A DNA stretch of 64,000 bases from Tricholomella constricta (taxonomy: Eukaryota; Basidiomycota; Agaricomycetes; Agaricales; Lyophyllaceae), in the NCBI GenBank assembly GCA_013368375.1, contig JAACJP010000003.1, positions 806,001 through 870,000 of the forward strand. The letters run 5' to 3'. Positions 25,528 to 38,078 of the stretch are shown piece by piece. The position numbers and the translations under genes are program-made. Every line of letters starts with the position of its first letter. Position 1 is the first letter of the stretch. Under the pieces are notes generated by a model. It ran no database searches, was not told the origin of the DNA, and saw nothing but the letters and a program-made list of their open reading frames with translations.

Positions 25528-26053
25528 TCATGTCAGTTCGCTGTGGACGTCGATATGTCTAGATACACACTTCGCAATACGTCCCAATTGCGTTAGTCCA
25601 GACAATCCGACAAAAAAGTTGACCTAACAAATTCATCAGGCCGAATGGTAACGATATTCGACGACTTGGAGATGTAACTTACGGCCGCCAAGCTATAGTT
25701 GACGGGGGTGATAACCAACGAGTAGCGCACCCAAATGAACCCTGTTCCGGCGAGAGCTACAGTATTGGTTGAACATGTCAACCGTGAGTCAGGGGAGTTG
25801 CATGAGAATAAGCTGGTCATACCCAAATTTTGCGAAAGACTGAGTTTATCGGCGGGCCTAGACAAGTCCTTGAGGCCAGCAGCAACAAGACACCATTTCA
25901 TCAGCGGTGCCCAAAAGAATACGGTTTTGGGTCCTATAGTCCCGTGGTAAGGCCAAATGCAGATTGAGTTGAGATTATCGACTGTATACCTGCGGGATGA
26001 TTCATGAACGCCGTGAACTTGGAAGCTCCTGCGGACGCTGCTGCACCAGACAT
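25528..26053 (-). CDS. MPC2: Mitochondrial pyruvate carrier subunit 2
   Basis: ATG at 26053 gives MSGAAASAGASKFTAFMNHP followed, after an intron, by GPKTVFFWAPLMKWCLVAAG, LKDLSRPADKLSLSQNLA, GTGFIWVRYSLVITPVNYSL and, in the last exon, NFFVGLSGLTQLGRIAKC. These are the signature blocks of the MPC family (FMNHPAGPKT-FFWAP, GL-D--RPA-K-S, T-GFIW-RYS-VI-P-NY-L). The protein pairs with an MPC1-type subunit in the inner mitochondrial membrane to import pyruvate. Length and three-helix layout agree. The 3' end at 25528 comes from reading the final exon through to TGA. Confidence 0.92.
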
Positions 26054-26344
26054 TGTGGACGAGAACGAGATGGCTACGTCGTGTGGGTAAATAAGTGTTG
26101 GGGTACAAGTCGCGGCTGTCACGATCACTTGTGACATGCTTGCTCCTCTTACCTCAACTCAGGCGCCGTTCATGGGGAGGCGCACCGTCCGCAAATGGTT
26201 GTGGCTGCTTAGTCACTGCACAGCCACCTCAGAACTGACAATCGCTCTCATCCTCGATGTGAAACGGTATCCTTGCATATCTACTTCGTTGAAACACGAC
26301 AGACGTAATTATAAAGATGTAAAATACATTATACAAGGTAAAAA

Positions 26345-26683
26345 TTAGAAATCCTCATTATCTGACTCGTATAAATGATCTCCAACCACCTTATCAGTGT
26401 CAAATGCCCTGCAAAGCAGCTGATAAGCACTCTCTCTCGTCTCACCTCTTGCATGAAACCTGGCCACCGCTTTCTTCAACTCGCTTACTCGTTGGGATTT
26501 CGTCTTCATGTGGCTTTTCAAAGGGACTCTCTCCTCTGTGGCCTCCGAGTTGGTATTATTCCCACTGTCAGTCACCAACTGCTTCTCTATCTCACGGTGA
26601 CAGTCTAACTCGAGATTCAAGTCGTCGTTCTTGAGCTTGTCAACCTCGGCATCGGTGAGACTGAGGCTTTTGACCGTTCCCAT
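26345..26683 (-). CDS. Small hypothetical protein
   Basis: A 112-codon ORF coding a highly charged protein that starts MGTVKSLSLTDAEVDKL and contains HREIEKQLV, KTKSQRVSELKKAVARF and an acidic end, YESDNEDF. It looks like an alpha-helical soluble protein with coiled-coil propensity. I know no family. An open frame also continues upstream (26617-26826), so a 5' exon is possible. Confidence 0.4.
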   Translation of the reverse strand: MGTVKSLSLTDAEVDKLKNDDLNLELDCHREIEKQLVTDSGNNTNSEATEERVPLKSHMKTKSQRVSELKKAVARFHARGETRESAYQLLCRAFDTDKVVGDHLYESDNEDF

Positions 26684-27566
26684 AAGAGCACTGTATCAGT
26701 GAAGTCTGGTAGGATATTGTGGAGTATAGGCAGTCCCAGACGCCTTTCTTCGTGAGGCAGCAGCGCGTTCGACGCGTCTAGACACGTATTATGTAATGTA
26801 ATTATTGATTTTTGGTGGTCCGCCAACTCTTACACTTTTTCTCCTCCCTACCACGCGTTGGAGTCCCGGAGAACGCGTCAGATAACTTTTCTAATGCTAT
26901 TACAGGGGATGGTTGGTTTAATTTTTTTTAAATTATCCAATATTCTATTTTTTCCATTGAGTTCAGCAGCTCTTGCCTCAAATCTCAAAAAATGAAACCA
27001 ACCTTCCCCTGGAGAAACGATTTTTACTCGTATTTAGACACTAATCCTGTTTCAACACGGCACAATGCGCTCAAAAAAGTGTTTATCCTTTTGATCCAAG
27101 TTTTTGGCAGGGAACAAACAACAACAAATATCCGACCGGCCAAAGGGGCGGTGCGCCTCCCCACCGGCGTTCAGCCATCTTTCCTACGCACGAGTAACCG
27201 ATTACTGTATTACTGTCGGCACTGTTCATTGAATACCAGCGATTATTACCCCCTTCTTCTCTAGAGCCTTGGAACGGGCACACCGACGACCGTGTTCAAA
27301 GGCTCATCAATCAAAGCCCGTTATGTGAAGCAGACGCGTGAACTGACCTCGCCTTCTCGAATTTACGCAGATTGCCAAGCCCAGCATATTGTTTGGAATC
27401 CGCAGTCGACTCAATCAGCGTGAGTCCCCCAATTTTCAAGCTTCAGGATCAAAGGGCTCACATGCACTTATCTAGCCAGGCTCTAGATATCATGTCCCCC
27501 CAGTTCCTAGGTCCATGGTACCAGTCCCAATCGATCAGCATCATGCGTTACTTGCCGGCTTTCCAG
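26684..27566. other. intergenic
   Basis: This interval contains A/T-rich stretches around 26,900-27,000 and no convincing gene on either strand. It probably holds the upstream regions of the flanking genes. Confidence 0.4.
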
Positions 27567-27574
27567 TATAAAAG
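27567..27574 (+). promoter_or_regulatory. TATA box of the CBM5/12-DM9 gene
   Basis: TATAAAAG stands about 82 bp upstream of the ATG at 27656, in an A/C-rich leader. It is a canonical TATA element in the right orientation and distance range. Confidence 0.5.
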
Positions 27575-27655
27575 AACCATCTTGCATCCCAAAGATTGAG
27601 ATCGCACCTCAACTACCAACTTCAAGCAGTACATATCGTCGATCAACTTATAACA

Positions 27656-29163
27656 ATGACTCGCGGATGGGAACCCGGAACTGATTACGGACATGGAGAT
27701 GTTGTCAGCTATGAAGGTACTTGGATCCATCGTCATCATTATACATGCATCTGACTGAATTTATATCAGGAAACAACTACAAGATCATCCAGCCCCATCG
27801 TTCGCAGGTCACTAGATCCCTCCTCCGCTCCCATATAATGGCTTATTTGTATTCAGTCTGACTGGACCCCACCTATCACCCCTGCGTTATGGGGACGGAT
27901 TCCTGGCCAAAGCGGAGGAAGTCACCAAGGCGGAGGAGGACAGCAGGGCGGAGGATATCAACAGCAGCAACCAGTCAATCAACAGCCACCCCCGTCCTAT
28001 GAACAGCCTCAGAACAACGCCGGTCAGCTCCAACAAGGTGAGCTCTTGGACTCTATATATATACGTTGAGACTATATCTGACGATCGCTGGAAGGCTATC
28101 CGTCTGACCAGAAACCCAGTTCAGGACAAACGGAGCCCGAGAAGAAGACTCACTGGTACGACGACAAAAGCAAGCTCGGACTCGGGGTATGTGGTTGCGA
28201 TCTCTCGATCTCTTTTCATCGCGACTCAAAGGTCCTCTTCCAGATCGGTGGTGCACTTGGTGCTGGCCTCTTGGCCGGAGGGATTCACCACCTCGTTAAG
28301 AAACACGAGAAATCCGGGGATCAGGTTTCGCCTCATTTCTTTCGGCGCTCTTGCTTGCCTATTGACGTCTCCAACAGGAAGCAGACCGCACTGCCTGGAT
28401 AAACGAGGCCAGGGCCCGCACAGATCATTTCTATCGGGAAGGTCCTAAGGGCCCTGCTACTTGGGTCCTCGTACAAGGAAAGAATTTCCCCCAGTACGCA
28501 ATTGAGGTTGGGCAGGAGCGCAATGCACCCTTGTACATTTGCAGGGGCTATTACGATGTTAGTTCTGTAATACAGCTTCTCATGGATCATCCTTGCTGAC
28601 AGGTCTCTAGGGTGGCAAGCGTACGTGTGGGCGATCTACGGCATGATACCGATTAGTTAACGCGTACGAACAGAAATCGGTAAGGCATCCAGCAATCTTG
28701 AGAAAGGTGCCGTCATCGGTTACAAACACAAGGAACATCACGTAAGTCCTTTGATTATAGGCTCACTTGCAATATAATTCAATACTTGTGCCAGCTGGAC
28801 ACTTACGAGATCCTGCTCGGTAATCTACAAGCCCTCCGCTGGGTGGCTACTCGCGGCAAAGTCAATGTTTCCTCCCTCGGCTACAACCCCGTCGAGGGCG
28901 GCCACGAGCACGATGGGACGCCGTTGTATGTCATCAAGGCGCAGCACAATGGTATCTATTACCCTGGCAAAGCCAGTGCGACACTCGATGGTGTGCCTTT
29001 TCCGTCTATGGGCCCGCTCAATGTTTGACTGATCCTTCTCAAGGGGCTTACGTTCCCCTCGATGGCACCGAGAAGAACGTCAAGGTGGGTCACGGACAGC
29101 TCGCTTTCATACAGAATTTGACTATTTTATCAGGAATACGAGGTCTTATGTTACAACCACTGA
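27656..29163 (+). CDS. CBM5/12-like and DM9-repeat protein
   Basis: The N-terminus MTRGWEPGTDYGHGDVVSYE, then GNNYKIIQPHRSQ and SDWTPPITPALWGR, follow the CBM5/12 carbohydrate-binding pattern (W--G--Y--GD-V-Y-G--Y, W-P---P-LW). A Gly/Gln-rich linker (about residues 50-95) and a GGALGAGLLAGG segment follow. The C-terminal half is a DM9/DUF3421 pair: TWVLVQGKNFPQYAIEVGQE, APLYICRGYYDGG, IGKAS, YKHKEHHLDTYEILLGN, then GTPLYVIKAQHNGIYYPGKA and a final exon ending EYEVLCYNH. DM9 domains bind mannose in animals. There is no signal peptide, so a cytosolic lectin role is possible. The GGALGAGLLAGG segment could be a short membrane helix. Confidence 0.85.
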
Positions 29164-29339
29164 GTGGTTTTTGGTTCGTTATCACATGAATCGTTGTCGG
29201 AATGCTCAATTGTACAATCATCAATGAATGGGACTCGCAGTTGAAATTTGCGCTTTACTTTGGATGCTTAAGTTAGCGGCCAATTCAACTTCAAGAACTA
29301 TGAAGATCTGAGAGGTAACAAGTACATGAGGTATCTGTG

Positions 29340-30072
29340 TTACCATGCCTCCGTATCTTTGACGACACCCTCGACAGCATTTTCATCTGCCAGCTGGCCG
29401 GCATAACTGTTGACAATGACACAACCCCCTGCACAACGCCCTGTTCAACATATGTTGTTGCAGCAGAGTTAGAAAAGCACTCACAAATTTCAATCAACCA
29501 GAAAATGATGAATAGCGTGACGGAAAGGCCTTTGAGGAGCTTAAGCCCGTCCACACACAGTTGTTTCGGATTTTCGACGGACGCCGCAGATTTCGACGAC
29601 ATACACGCATCCATGAAGGTGGAGCTGTCCTTGAAAACACGGAAGATCGCATAGATGCCCATACCCATGCTGAACAGCAAGTGCGCCAAGAGGATCGTGA
29701 AGTATAGTTTGATGAGGGCAAGCTTGCGTCCTATCGCGCCCACCAAGCTGAAGGAAACGAAAAGTTCGGGGCATCAGAATTGCTTGGGGCTGTGGGGAAT
29801 CAGGAGCTTACCCAAGGAGTGAGACGAAAGCTAGGAGGGCATAAACTGCGATTAATATCCCGATGGATACTTTGCTTCCGCTGAGAAGGTGGGCATTGAT
29901 TCCTCCGGCAATGGAAATGACTCCTCCTCCCAGGAGACCAATGAGAGCGATGATCTGAGCCGTTCATCGCTTGTCAGCACATGATTCAGGGGAATAGGCA
30001 GAGTAGACGTACGACAACACCAAACCTCGTTGGGATGCAGCAGCAGAAGGTGCGGGTCGAAACAACGGTCAT
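29340..30072 (-). CDS. Tetraspan membrane protein
   Basis: The start MTVVSTRTFCCCIPTRFGVV is Cys-rich and may be lipidated. Four hydrophobic segments follow: IIALIGLLGGGVISIAGGI, IGILIAVYALLAFVSLLGLV, LYFTILLAHLLFSMGMGIY and LLKGLSVTLFIIFWLIEI. A Ser/Cys loop (DACMSSKSAASVENPKQLC) with two cysteines lies between helices 3 and 4. The last exon is acidic (QLADENAVEGVVKDTEAW). The GT choice at the final intron is ambiguous; a GTGCTT donor keeps the acidic tail in frame, the canonical GTGAGT does not. The layout is that of small fungal tetraspan proteins of unknown role. Confidence 0.75.
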
Positions 30073-30780
30073 GACGAGTGATTAATGGATCGAAGGGGTC
30101 GTGTCGTGTAGATGTGTGTAAATGCGTAGGACGAATTCAATCCTGTTGAATGAGTTTTACTCCTTGTCGATGGGGGAACAGGGCCAGCCTATTAGGAGGG
30201 AAAGGCATCACAAGCTGCGAGTATATATACCCAGGCCACGCCGTGTGATGCCGGTTACGTCGCAGCGCCTCGGGGTCGCCAAGAGCCGCGACAGCACTGC
30301 ATCATGATCTCGGAGTGATTGGCGAGATGGTAATCGTTTCGAGGTTTTTGAGGTTGCGAGTGCATAGCTGAAAACGTTCAGGTCAATGAGGAGGAATCAA
30401 CAGAAGACTGGCCGGAGGGTAAATAATGGTTGAGAATTTTACCCAGAGGATCGTGACCATATGGGTGGAAGGGACTTTTATTATCAAATTGTGCAGGCAT
30501 GATGAGGATGAAAAAAATGCGTTCGGCCGGTGTTTCATCAAAATCTAAACAAGGCTCAGGTTGAGGTTGAATAAAAAAAATGACGCGTGGTCGCTACGAT
30601 GGAAAACCACGTTTTGGAGGGCAAGGATTACAACAAGTTACATACACGTATATCGTACAAGAGAAAAGTTCCTATAAATATTATCCGTTATTGGTTTTAG
30701 CGATTATGGCGTGAAGGATGTTCGACCATTCAAGGATTGCATAGGTTGTCGAGAGTTCGTCGCTGAGATCGGGGGAAAGC
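30073..30780. other. intergenic
   Basis: Upstream region of the tetraspan gene, with a TATATATA stretch near 30220, and 3' region of the RS/G-rich gene. No gene seen. Confidence 0.4.
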
Positions 30781-32287
30781 TCAGTATCTTGGGTAGTTTT
30801 CGGGATAATGATCGCGGTACGGCGAGATACTCCTCGCGCGGCTCCTGCTGGATGAACGATGATGCCTGTGATGATGCTTATGTTTCCGTGGCTTCGTCAC
30901 GATTATCGTCTGCGGCTGTGGTTGAACAAGCATCGTACCACCCGCGCTCATTGTCGCACCCATGTAAGGGCTCTGCCCGTACGACATCGACGTGCTTCGC
31001 CCACGATGGGATGCGTTGAGCGGCATGCCGACGGGCATGGTCGAGCCTTGGTATGATCCAGCCATGCCCATCGGCACAGCAGTTTGTGGGTAGGGCGTAG
31101 CCAGGTTCATCGGCATGCTGCTTCCTGGGTAAGACCCATAGGATGAAGATTGGCCGCCATAGCTGGCAGGGACACCAGGGTGCATGGAAGGGGCGTATCC
31201 GGATCCTGGATATCCACCGGGCATCGGCGATCCGCCACCTCTTATCTGGATAATCGGAGCACGCGAATGAGAGCGGGATCTATGCCGTGAGTGTGAGCGG
31301 TGACCGGGGAGAACAAGAGCATCATCGTAGGCGTATGGATCACCATACGAGCTGCCTGAACCATGGCGAGTCCGAGAGCGAGAACGACGATAATCCCTGT
31401 CTTCTCTACCCTATAAAGAGCAAGAGGTCAGAAGGGATGACGACGAATAATCTAACACGAACTTGGTAGAAAATTATGGAGGCTGTCGCTGCTGCTGCCT
31501 CTGACGCTGCCATGCGTGCATAGTTGTCAAGGTGCCTGTTGGCGTACGGAAGTAAACGAGTTGCTGAGCGGAGGTATCAGCACTTGAATGCCAGAAAAGG
31601 AAAGTAGATCGTAATATGATACCTTCTGCAACTGCGAGGCCGATGAGGCCTTCTCTTTGTCTGTGTGTATCGCCGCTCAAAGGCTCGTATATTGAACTGT
31701 TGTGGATCCATGTACGATAGGCTTCATACGCGGCAGCATGGCCAATTTCAGCGGGCAACATGCGGCTGAGCTCTCCCTGATCGGCAGTATTAGTTGGGAA
31801 ATCAAAAGAGAAGGAGTGTGAACACACAATACCGCCGTAGGCCCGACGATGCCAATGCCTAGCCTCGTGTGTTCCAACGCCCGCGGCGATTGGGCCAGCT
31901 CCCATGCTGGTGTGATCACGTACGCGACTCCAGGCATGGTCAAAGAGGGATCTGTTGGACATGGTACGTTTTAGCTTTGAGGGGGAGAGTATAGATTTCA
32001 TTTCAGGTTCCTCACGGGTCAGGAGTGAGTGCGTGAGCACGGTAAAAGTCCATTCCACCCCCTTTATATAGCAGGATACGCGCAGTAGTCAGCGCCTCGT
32101 GTTTAAACGTCACAGGCGCGATGGACTCACAAGAAGGCTGGGACTGGAAGTTTGGAGTGGGTGGAGGACCAAATTGGTACTTGTGGCCCGGCAAGTCAGA
32201 AAATATGTCAGGGGTGTGATGAGACTGGGCACACACTTGATTTGTACCCCATACTGGTGAAGTCTGTTGATAGTGGTTGAAAGACAT
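30781..32287 (-). CDS. Basidiomycete conserved protein with RS/G/P-rich tail
   Basis: The start MSFNHYQQTSPVWGTNQV leads a Pro/Gln-rich N-terminus. After an intron come SNRSLFDHAWSRVRD, GAGPIAAGVGTHEARHWHRR, AEIGHAAAYEAYRTWIHNS, REGLIGLAVAEATRLL and DNYARMAASEAAAATASIIF. The repeated AAAYEAYR and GLIGLAVAEA helices resemble the DUF3759/CipC-like helix pattern, weakly. Exons near 31390-31200 and the last exon add an Arg/Ser tract (RSRSRTRHG, HSRHRSRSHS) and a Gly/Pro/Met-rich region (MPGGYPGSGYAPSMHPG), then HKHHHRHHRSSSRSRARS. All junctions can be joined in frame. The function is unknown; the tail suggests nucleic-acid or protein condensate behaviour. Confidence 0.7.
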
Positions 32288-32562
32288 TTTTACGAGACGG
32301 GCTAGCAGAGTGGTGATAAGATGTAGAGTAGTGGAGATAACTGTAGTTATAGTAGGGATCTTGATGTGACGTCACGGCCACAGACGCCATGAGCTGTGAC
32401 CGGTGCTGGTGGAGACGAACACGCACAGGCAGTGAGGCCTTGAGGCATACTTAGGCGAGCGACGAGGAGCAGAGCAGTCGAGCAGAATACTATACATATC
32501 AGATCAATACAACCCCCGTTGACTCCAGCACGTGCCATGAACGCGTCTTGACCCTCTCCACC

Positions 32563-35500
32563 ATGTCAGGTTCGCGTTGCCTTGCTTTTTTCTGCAAAGT
32601 CTCCTCACTTTCTCTCAGATTTCTCCGTCTTTTCTAGCCCCCAATTCGATGCGAACGAGTACGCCAACGCAGTCCTCGCAGGCGATCCATACCCTCCAGC
32701 CGACTCAAAACCCGCTGGAAAGCTCGCGGTATCACCTCAAGACCTCCCCGCGAAAGAAGACATCTCTGTCGCCATCTCAAAGCTCACGTTCTCAATAGAT
32801 GATGTCTCCAAACAGATCAAGAACGTCGTGCGTATTCAGCTCGTCTCAATGTCACTCTTCGCCCCAACGACCCACAGGTTGCAACGCATCACGAAGCCCT
32901 GCTATCGCAAGCTGCTAGCGCCAACGACCTCTCAGGGTCTTTGACATCTGTCCGGGGAGGCCTTAACGACCTCGATTCGTCGCTTGAAAAGTAAAACCAG
33001 GATCCACGTTTCATTCCAGGAACTTATCAAGAACGCGCAGACTTCGCCTCAAAATACGTGTGCCATACCAATCTCTTCAAGCCAACGTGTCGCGCCTCCA
33101 AAAGCTCCAACAGGCCTCTGATGTCCTGCGTCGTACTTCTCGATTTGTTGTCCTCGCCCGCAGACTTCAGGTCCAGATGGTTGGCCTGGACAACAGCAGC
33201 GCCGCCGATGCCAATGCCGTACGGTCTGCAAAGGTAGACACTTCCGATGCTATCGGCCTCTCAACGCAGGGCCAGGACCTCGAGGATGAGAAAGAACGGA
33301 CAATCGCGAAGGCAGCCCTTAGTATCGCCGAACTGGGTGAGTTGCGATGTAGACCCTCATTTACTTAAGTTCACATCAGTATCAAAAAATCACAGTGGCA
33401 TTGCTAGATGGCCCTAACATTGGAAAGCATGCGACTGTTTTGAGCCGGAGTAGAGAAGGAAGGACGAATGCGAATACGAACGGCGAGGCGGTGACGGACG
33501 AACAAGGTGTCGCCCTTCGTTCTATCAATGCTGTCGGTGCACATGTACCCTTCATCGAGGACGCCCGGGCGAAAATCACAAATGAAATGGAGAGCATGGT
33601 TTTGACTGGGCTAACAAGTTTGGTTCGTGCACAATTCCTCGTTCACTTAACAGCCTCTCATACCCACCACCGCAAACAACTAGAACCAGTCACTCCTTGC
33701 CTCCTCCCTTCAAACCGCATACAACCTCCGGGTTCTTCCAGAACTCGTGCAGAATCTTATCCTTGATCTGTCCCAGGCTGTCGAGGAACGCATTCGTAGT
33801 GCCTTTGATCTTTCCAAGATATCCAAAGAAGCACTTGCTAAAGGTTGCACCTTTTTTCTCATATCAATTTCTGCCCCAAAGTACTAATTTTGGATATATA
33901 CCTCACTTGTAGACTCAGCCGCCGCTTCTTCGCCTCAATCTCCCCCCACGTATCGATCACGCGTCAGGACGGAGCCCACAAACGTCACAGCACCTCAATT
34001 CACAGCAGCGCTCTGGTCACGCCTCGAGGTCATGATTGAGGATATGGCGGACTGTTGTATCAAGGTACGATTGCGCCTCTGTCCGGGAACAGATTAGATG
34101 TCCAAATGCGATTTGTCGGACATCTGCAATTTGACAGAAGTCTATCGCCGCTGGCCATATGGGTTGCTGGGCGCCACAAGCGCTCGCTGCCTCGTGCTGG
34201 CCTTAGTATGGGAGGAGCCCGTTCCCATGTGCCGCTTCGCTGATATGCACTCGCACTCCTACTCTAGATGACCACATGCTCATCATCATGCTTTCCTATT
34301 CCATCTTTTTTAGCCTTCCACCGATCCGTCAGAACTGATGATATACCGTTTGACTATCCTGATGTAGGTATACACGCTTGAAAAAGTGCTCAAGCTAAAA
34401 AAGGACACCGTAACACAGGCGCTGTTTCTCGATGAGGCAATGAAGGTAAGGAATCGTGGCTTCTCTGTTATTGGTCCGAAATGGCAATGCTGACGGGATT
34501 ACTGGTTTCGCTCTACTTTTCCGTGCTTCAGGTTCTGGAAAACAAACCTAGCGTGACGTTCTGGTCGTCACTTGGCCGGTCGCTGGAGAAGCATGCCCGA
34601 GATTCAGCGAAGAGTGTGTTTCCCCCTTTGTCTTTGCGGTCGGACGTCTTCTGAACCTCGGTGCCGTGATGTGTTTTGTGTGATCTCAGGTTCGACATTC
34701 CTTCAGCAGACTCTGAGCACGGGATACCCTAAGCTCCTACGGCTTTTCCATGAGTTCTTTGCGAAAATCGCAGTCCACACTGATACTGTGTATGGGACCA
34801 CATACCAAAGGTACGGCGCATCATTAATCTTTGATATATACTGCGAAGGTCAACATCGTCGCAGCCCAGAAGCGATCCTTGTCCTGCGCGCCCTTTCCAA
34901 TATCGAGTCGCTGTACCTAGCGCGGTCATCCAACAAGCTGAATGAAGCCGTTGCACAGGCCTTTTCCGGCGGCGTGCGCGCTCCCCCCGGTTCAACCGAG
35001 GGTATCAACATCGCGCGTACTGTGGCGAATGAACTTGATTCAGCGAGGTTCGATCCGTTGCTTGTGAAAGCTGTTGCTAAGAACGCGGCACTAAGCCTCG
35101 GCATGATGCTTTCGAGGGTCGACACTATGGTGAGTGCTGTATATGTACCTTTTAGATTGTGGCCGAAGCAGGCTCTAGGTGGTTAGGGATCGGTCAGCGG
35201 TGACCCTTATGGGCCCGACATCGACACCACAGCAGGCGTCGAATGCCCAATTGGCGACGTGTTTATATCAGTGCTGGTCGAGGCTCGACCAGCTCAGAGA
35301 CGACCACACCGAGACTGTTTTCGAAGCCCTAAAACCCGGTGTACAGGTATGCGCAGTTCTTGCATTGTTCGCATTCGACTGCATTTTGACACTTGATGGC
35401 GCGCAGAAAATGTCGCATGCGTTTGAGCACCTCGTCGAGCCGCTGATGGCGGCTATCCGTCGGGAGCTCAGTGCAATCATCGTCAAGCTCCATCGCATAG

Positions 35501-36275
35501 ATTTCGGGAAAACCGTTGACCCCATGTCAGACATGGGCGGCTCAAGCTTCTACATGAAGGACCTCGTAGAGAAGCTTTCCTTCATAAAAACGGAGATATT
35601 GGGCAAGTTCAGCATTGGCGGGGCGGGGAGGACATGGTGTGTGGCCCTTGTTAGTATCGATGCTGTAATCTAAGCGTTCAACTTTCCTTCACACAGGGTT
35701 ATATCGATCGTCACATATGTGATAAGGACATTTGTGCTGCATGTTTCAATCGCCAGGCCACTGGGGGAAAGCGGCAAGCTTCGGCTAACCAGTGACATGG
35801 CCGAGCTTGAGTTCGCTTTGAGCGCGTTTATGGTGGAGAACCCACAGAGTAAACGCGGCGGAGACTTAGAGACCATTGGCGATGAGTACCGGGTCCTTAG
35901 AGCGATGAGGTTCGTGTTTCTCAATAAAATTGTCCCGATGAAGAAGAGTTGATGGTTTTTCATAGACCACTATTGTTCCTCGAAAACTCCATGCTGGCGA
36001 TACCTGAGCGGACAGCCGGGCTTCCACCGCTAATCGTTCTGCATCACATCCTCGTCCGGTCTCCGATGCCACTTCCGCATAATCTGCACGGATGGCAAGA
36101 AGCCGAATATGTCCGATGGGTGGACGAACACACCGAAAGAGAGGCTTGGACGCTCATTGAGGGAGGTCTATCCCACTGGGAGAAAGTGTCGGAAAGCGAA
36201 GGGAAGGACAGTACGGTTGCGAAAGAGTACATCGATCTTGCTCGGACAGTACTAGAGAACTCGGGAGGGAGTTGA
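32563..36275 (+). CDS. COG5: Conserved oligomeric Golgi complex subunit 5
   Basis: ATG at 32563, split by an intron after six bases, gives MSDFSVFSSPQFDANEYAN and KLTFSIDDVSKQIKNVV, then LLSQAASANDLSGSLTSVRG and RTSRFVVLARRLQVQM, the N-terminal block of Cog5. Later exons contain LLDGPNIGKHATVLSRSREG, NLRVLPELVQNLILDL, ALWSRLEVMIEDMADCCIKV, VTFWSSLGRSLEKHARDSA, LQQTLSTGYPKLLRLFHEFF, SIVTYVIRTFVLHVSIARPL and a C-terminal exon ending VLENSGGS. COG5 is part of lobe B of the octameric COG tether for retrograde traffic in the Golgi. Size (over 800 residues) and the order of blocks agree with the family. About twelve introns. Confidence 0.9.
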
Positions 36276-36388
36276 GGATATTTATATTTTACGTCGGAAG
36301 TAGTGTGCTCCGAAATTTGATTTCGAGTCAGGGTCGCGCTCTGACTCTTTGAGTCAAGACTTGTCTTTTCCAACCACCTCATCCACCC

Positions 36389-37540
36389 ATGGCCTCCCTT
36401 CTTGCACTGCGCGCCCGCGCAGCCTCCACCAATGCTTCCCTTAGGATGTTCTCGTCTTCGATGCGTACTGCAACTGAGGCCCCGAAGCCCCCGAAGCCCA
36501 TTGACGATTCCACCTCTGCATTGGATTACAAGAGGTCACATAAAGTCAGGCCCCCGCCTTTGCCTGCAATGGACCTTCCGCGCTCCAGGAGCGCTGAGGA
36601 GGCTGTCACAAACATTCTATATAATACCCCACCCCCTAGTCTACAACCTTTTAAAAAGTATGTCGAATCCATTCAATGACTTCCTCTCCATTGACATGTC
36701 ATCTAGGCATGTCCTGAACTGCCTTGTCCAAAACGAGCCTGGTGTCCTCTCTCGCGTTTCCGGAATTCTTGCAGGCAGGGGGTTCAACATTGACTCCCTG
36801 GTCGTTTGCCGGACGGAAATTCGGGATCTCAGTCGCATGTGTATCGTGCTTAGCGGACAAGACGGTGTCGTCGAACAAGCCCGGAGACAGCTTGAGGACC
36901 TTGTGCGTTAGCTGTCGTCGTCGGAGCTTTTTTTTTTGGGCGCTGACGTCTTCTAGGTACCGGTGTGGGCCGTGCTTGATTACACGCAGACGCGTACGAT
37001 CGCGCGTGAACTTCTCCTCGTCAAAGTCTCGATTCTCGGGCCGGAATACCTCGAGGACCAGCTCGCGGGCGGCCCTTCGCACGACCCGCGGGTAGCGCAC
37101 GAAGGCCCGTCGAAAATAGACCGCGAGACGGTTCTCGCACACAACTTTGAGCATGGCGCGGAAGACCACCATCTCCCGATAACGCCTTCACAGGCTCTGC
37201 GCTCGAAGCATCAGCACCTCCAATCGATATCCACGCTTGCTGGTCAGTTCGGGGCGAAGATTGTCGATGTCAGTGAGAACAGCGTCATTGTGGAGTTGAC
37301 GGCGAAGACTGCGAGGGTGGAGGCGTTCCTCAAGTTGGTGAAGCCGTTTGGCGTCCTTGAGGCTGCTCGTACAGGTCAGTCAATGTGTTGCTGTTCTGCG
37401 ACACCTTACTGAGCAATACCCCCATTTGCAAAGGTTTGATGGTCATGCCCAGAACACCGATCAGTATTCCTGGCGATGAGGAGGAAAGTATTGCAGATAT
37501 TGGTGGAGCTGTCGATGCCAGCCTTCTCCCTCCGGGTTAA
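36389..37540 (+). CDS. ILV6: Acetolactate synthase regulatory subunit
   Basis: The first exon encodes a Ser/Arg-rich mitochondrial presequence (MASLLALRARAASTNASLRM) and then ALDYKRSHKVRPPPLPAMD, typical for Ilv6. The next exons carry the ACT domain: HVLNCLVQNEPGVLSRVSG, ILAGRGFNIDSLVVCRTE, RMCIVLSGQDGVVEQARRQL, then VPVWAVLDYTQTRTIARELL, LLVKVSILGPEYLEDQ and the second ACT part FGAKIVDVSENSVIVELTAK, VEAFLKLVKPFGVLEAARTG. The last exon begins LMVMPRTPI and ends at 37540. The subunit makes acetohydroxyacid synthase sensitive to valine in branched-chain amino acid synthesis. Frame and domains are complete. Confidence 0.94.
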
Positions 37541-38078
37541 ATCTCAGCGACGGAATGTTCTTTGTTTTCCACACGTACCAATCTAGAGGGGTTAATAATA
37601 AGCACGCTGCGCTATGGTGCTCTGGAAGGAAGTTGACTATTGAAAGTAACCCCAGGCTTTTACAGGGTCGCAACAGTCAACGTGCTGCTTTGACTGATTA
37701 TCGCTTGCATGACGGAATACATTCTATTTTCTAGTTTTTGGTGGGTGAAGACCGTGACATACCCAATTTCGATAGTCTATATATTCAAGCTGTACAGGCA
37801 GTGTGCCGTGCCATAACCATAACCATCATTGGTGTCTGCCGCATTTGCATTGGCAAAATATTTGTATGTCCGCCTTGACAAGCCGTAATCTGAGGGGCAC
37901 AATAGCCTCTATAATAACAACGATGAGTTTTGTCCCACACCTTAAATGGGTATCAACGCGCTTCCAAGTTCGGTGTGTGGTCACCGGTTTTTATTTTTAG
38001 TTTGTGGCTGCCCTAAACAAACGTGTCCTACATATCCAGGCGCGACATTGCTCCTTTTACTGACTCTCCTGCTCAGCA
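37541..38078. other. intergenic
   Basis: This interval holds the 3' region of ILV6 and the leader of the gene at 38079. No gene or repeat seen. Confidence 0.4.

Noticed and set aside
36699..37172. 157-codon antisense ORF across ILV6
   Set aside because: It is the shadow of the well supported ILV6 exons on the other strand.
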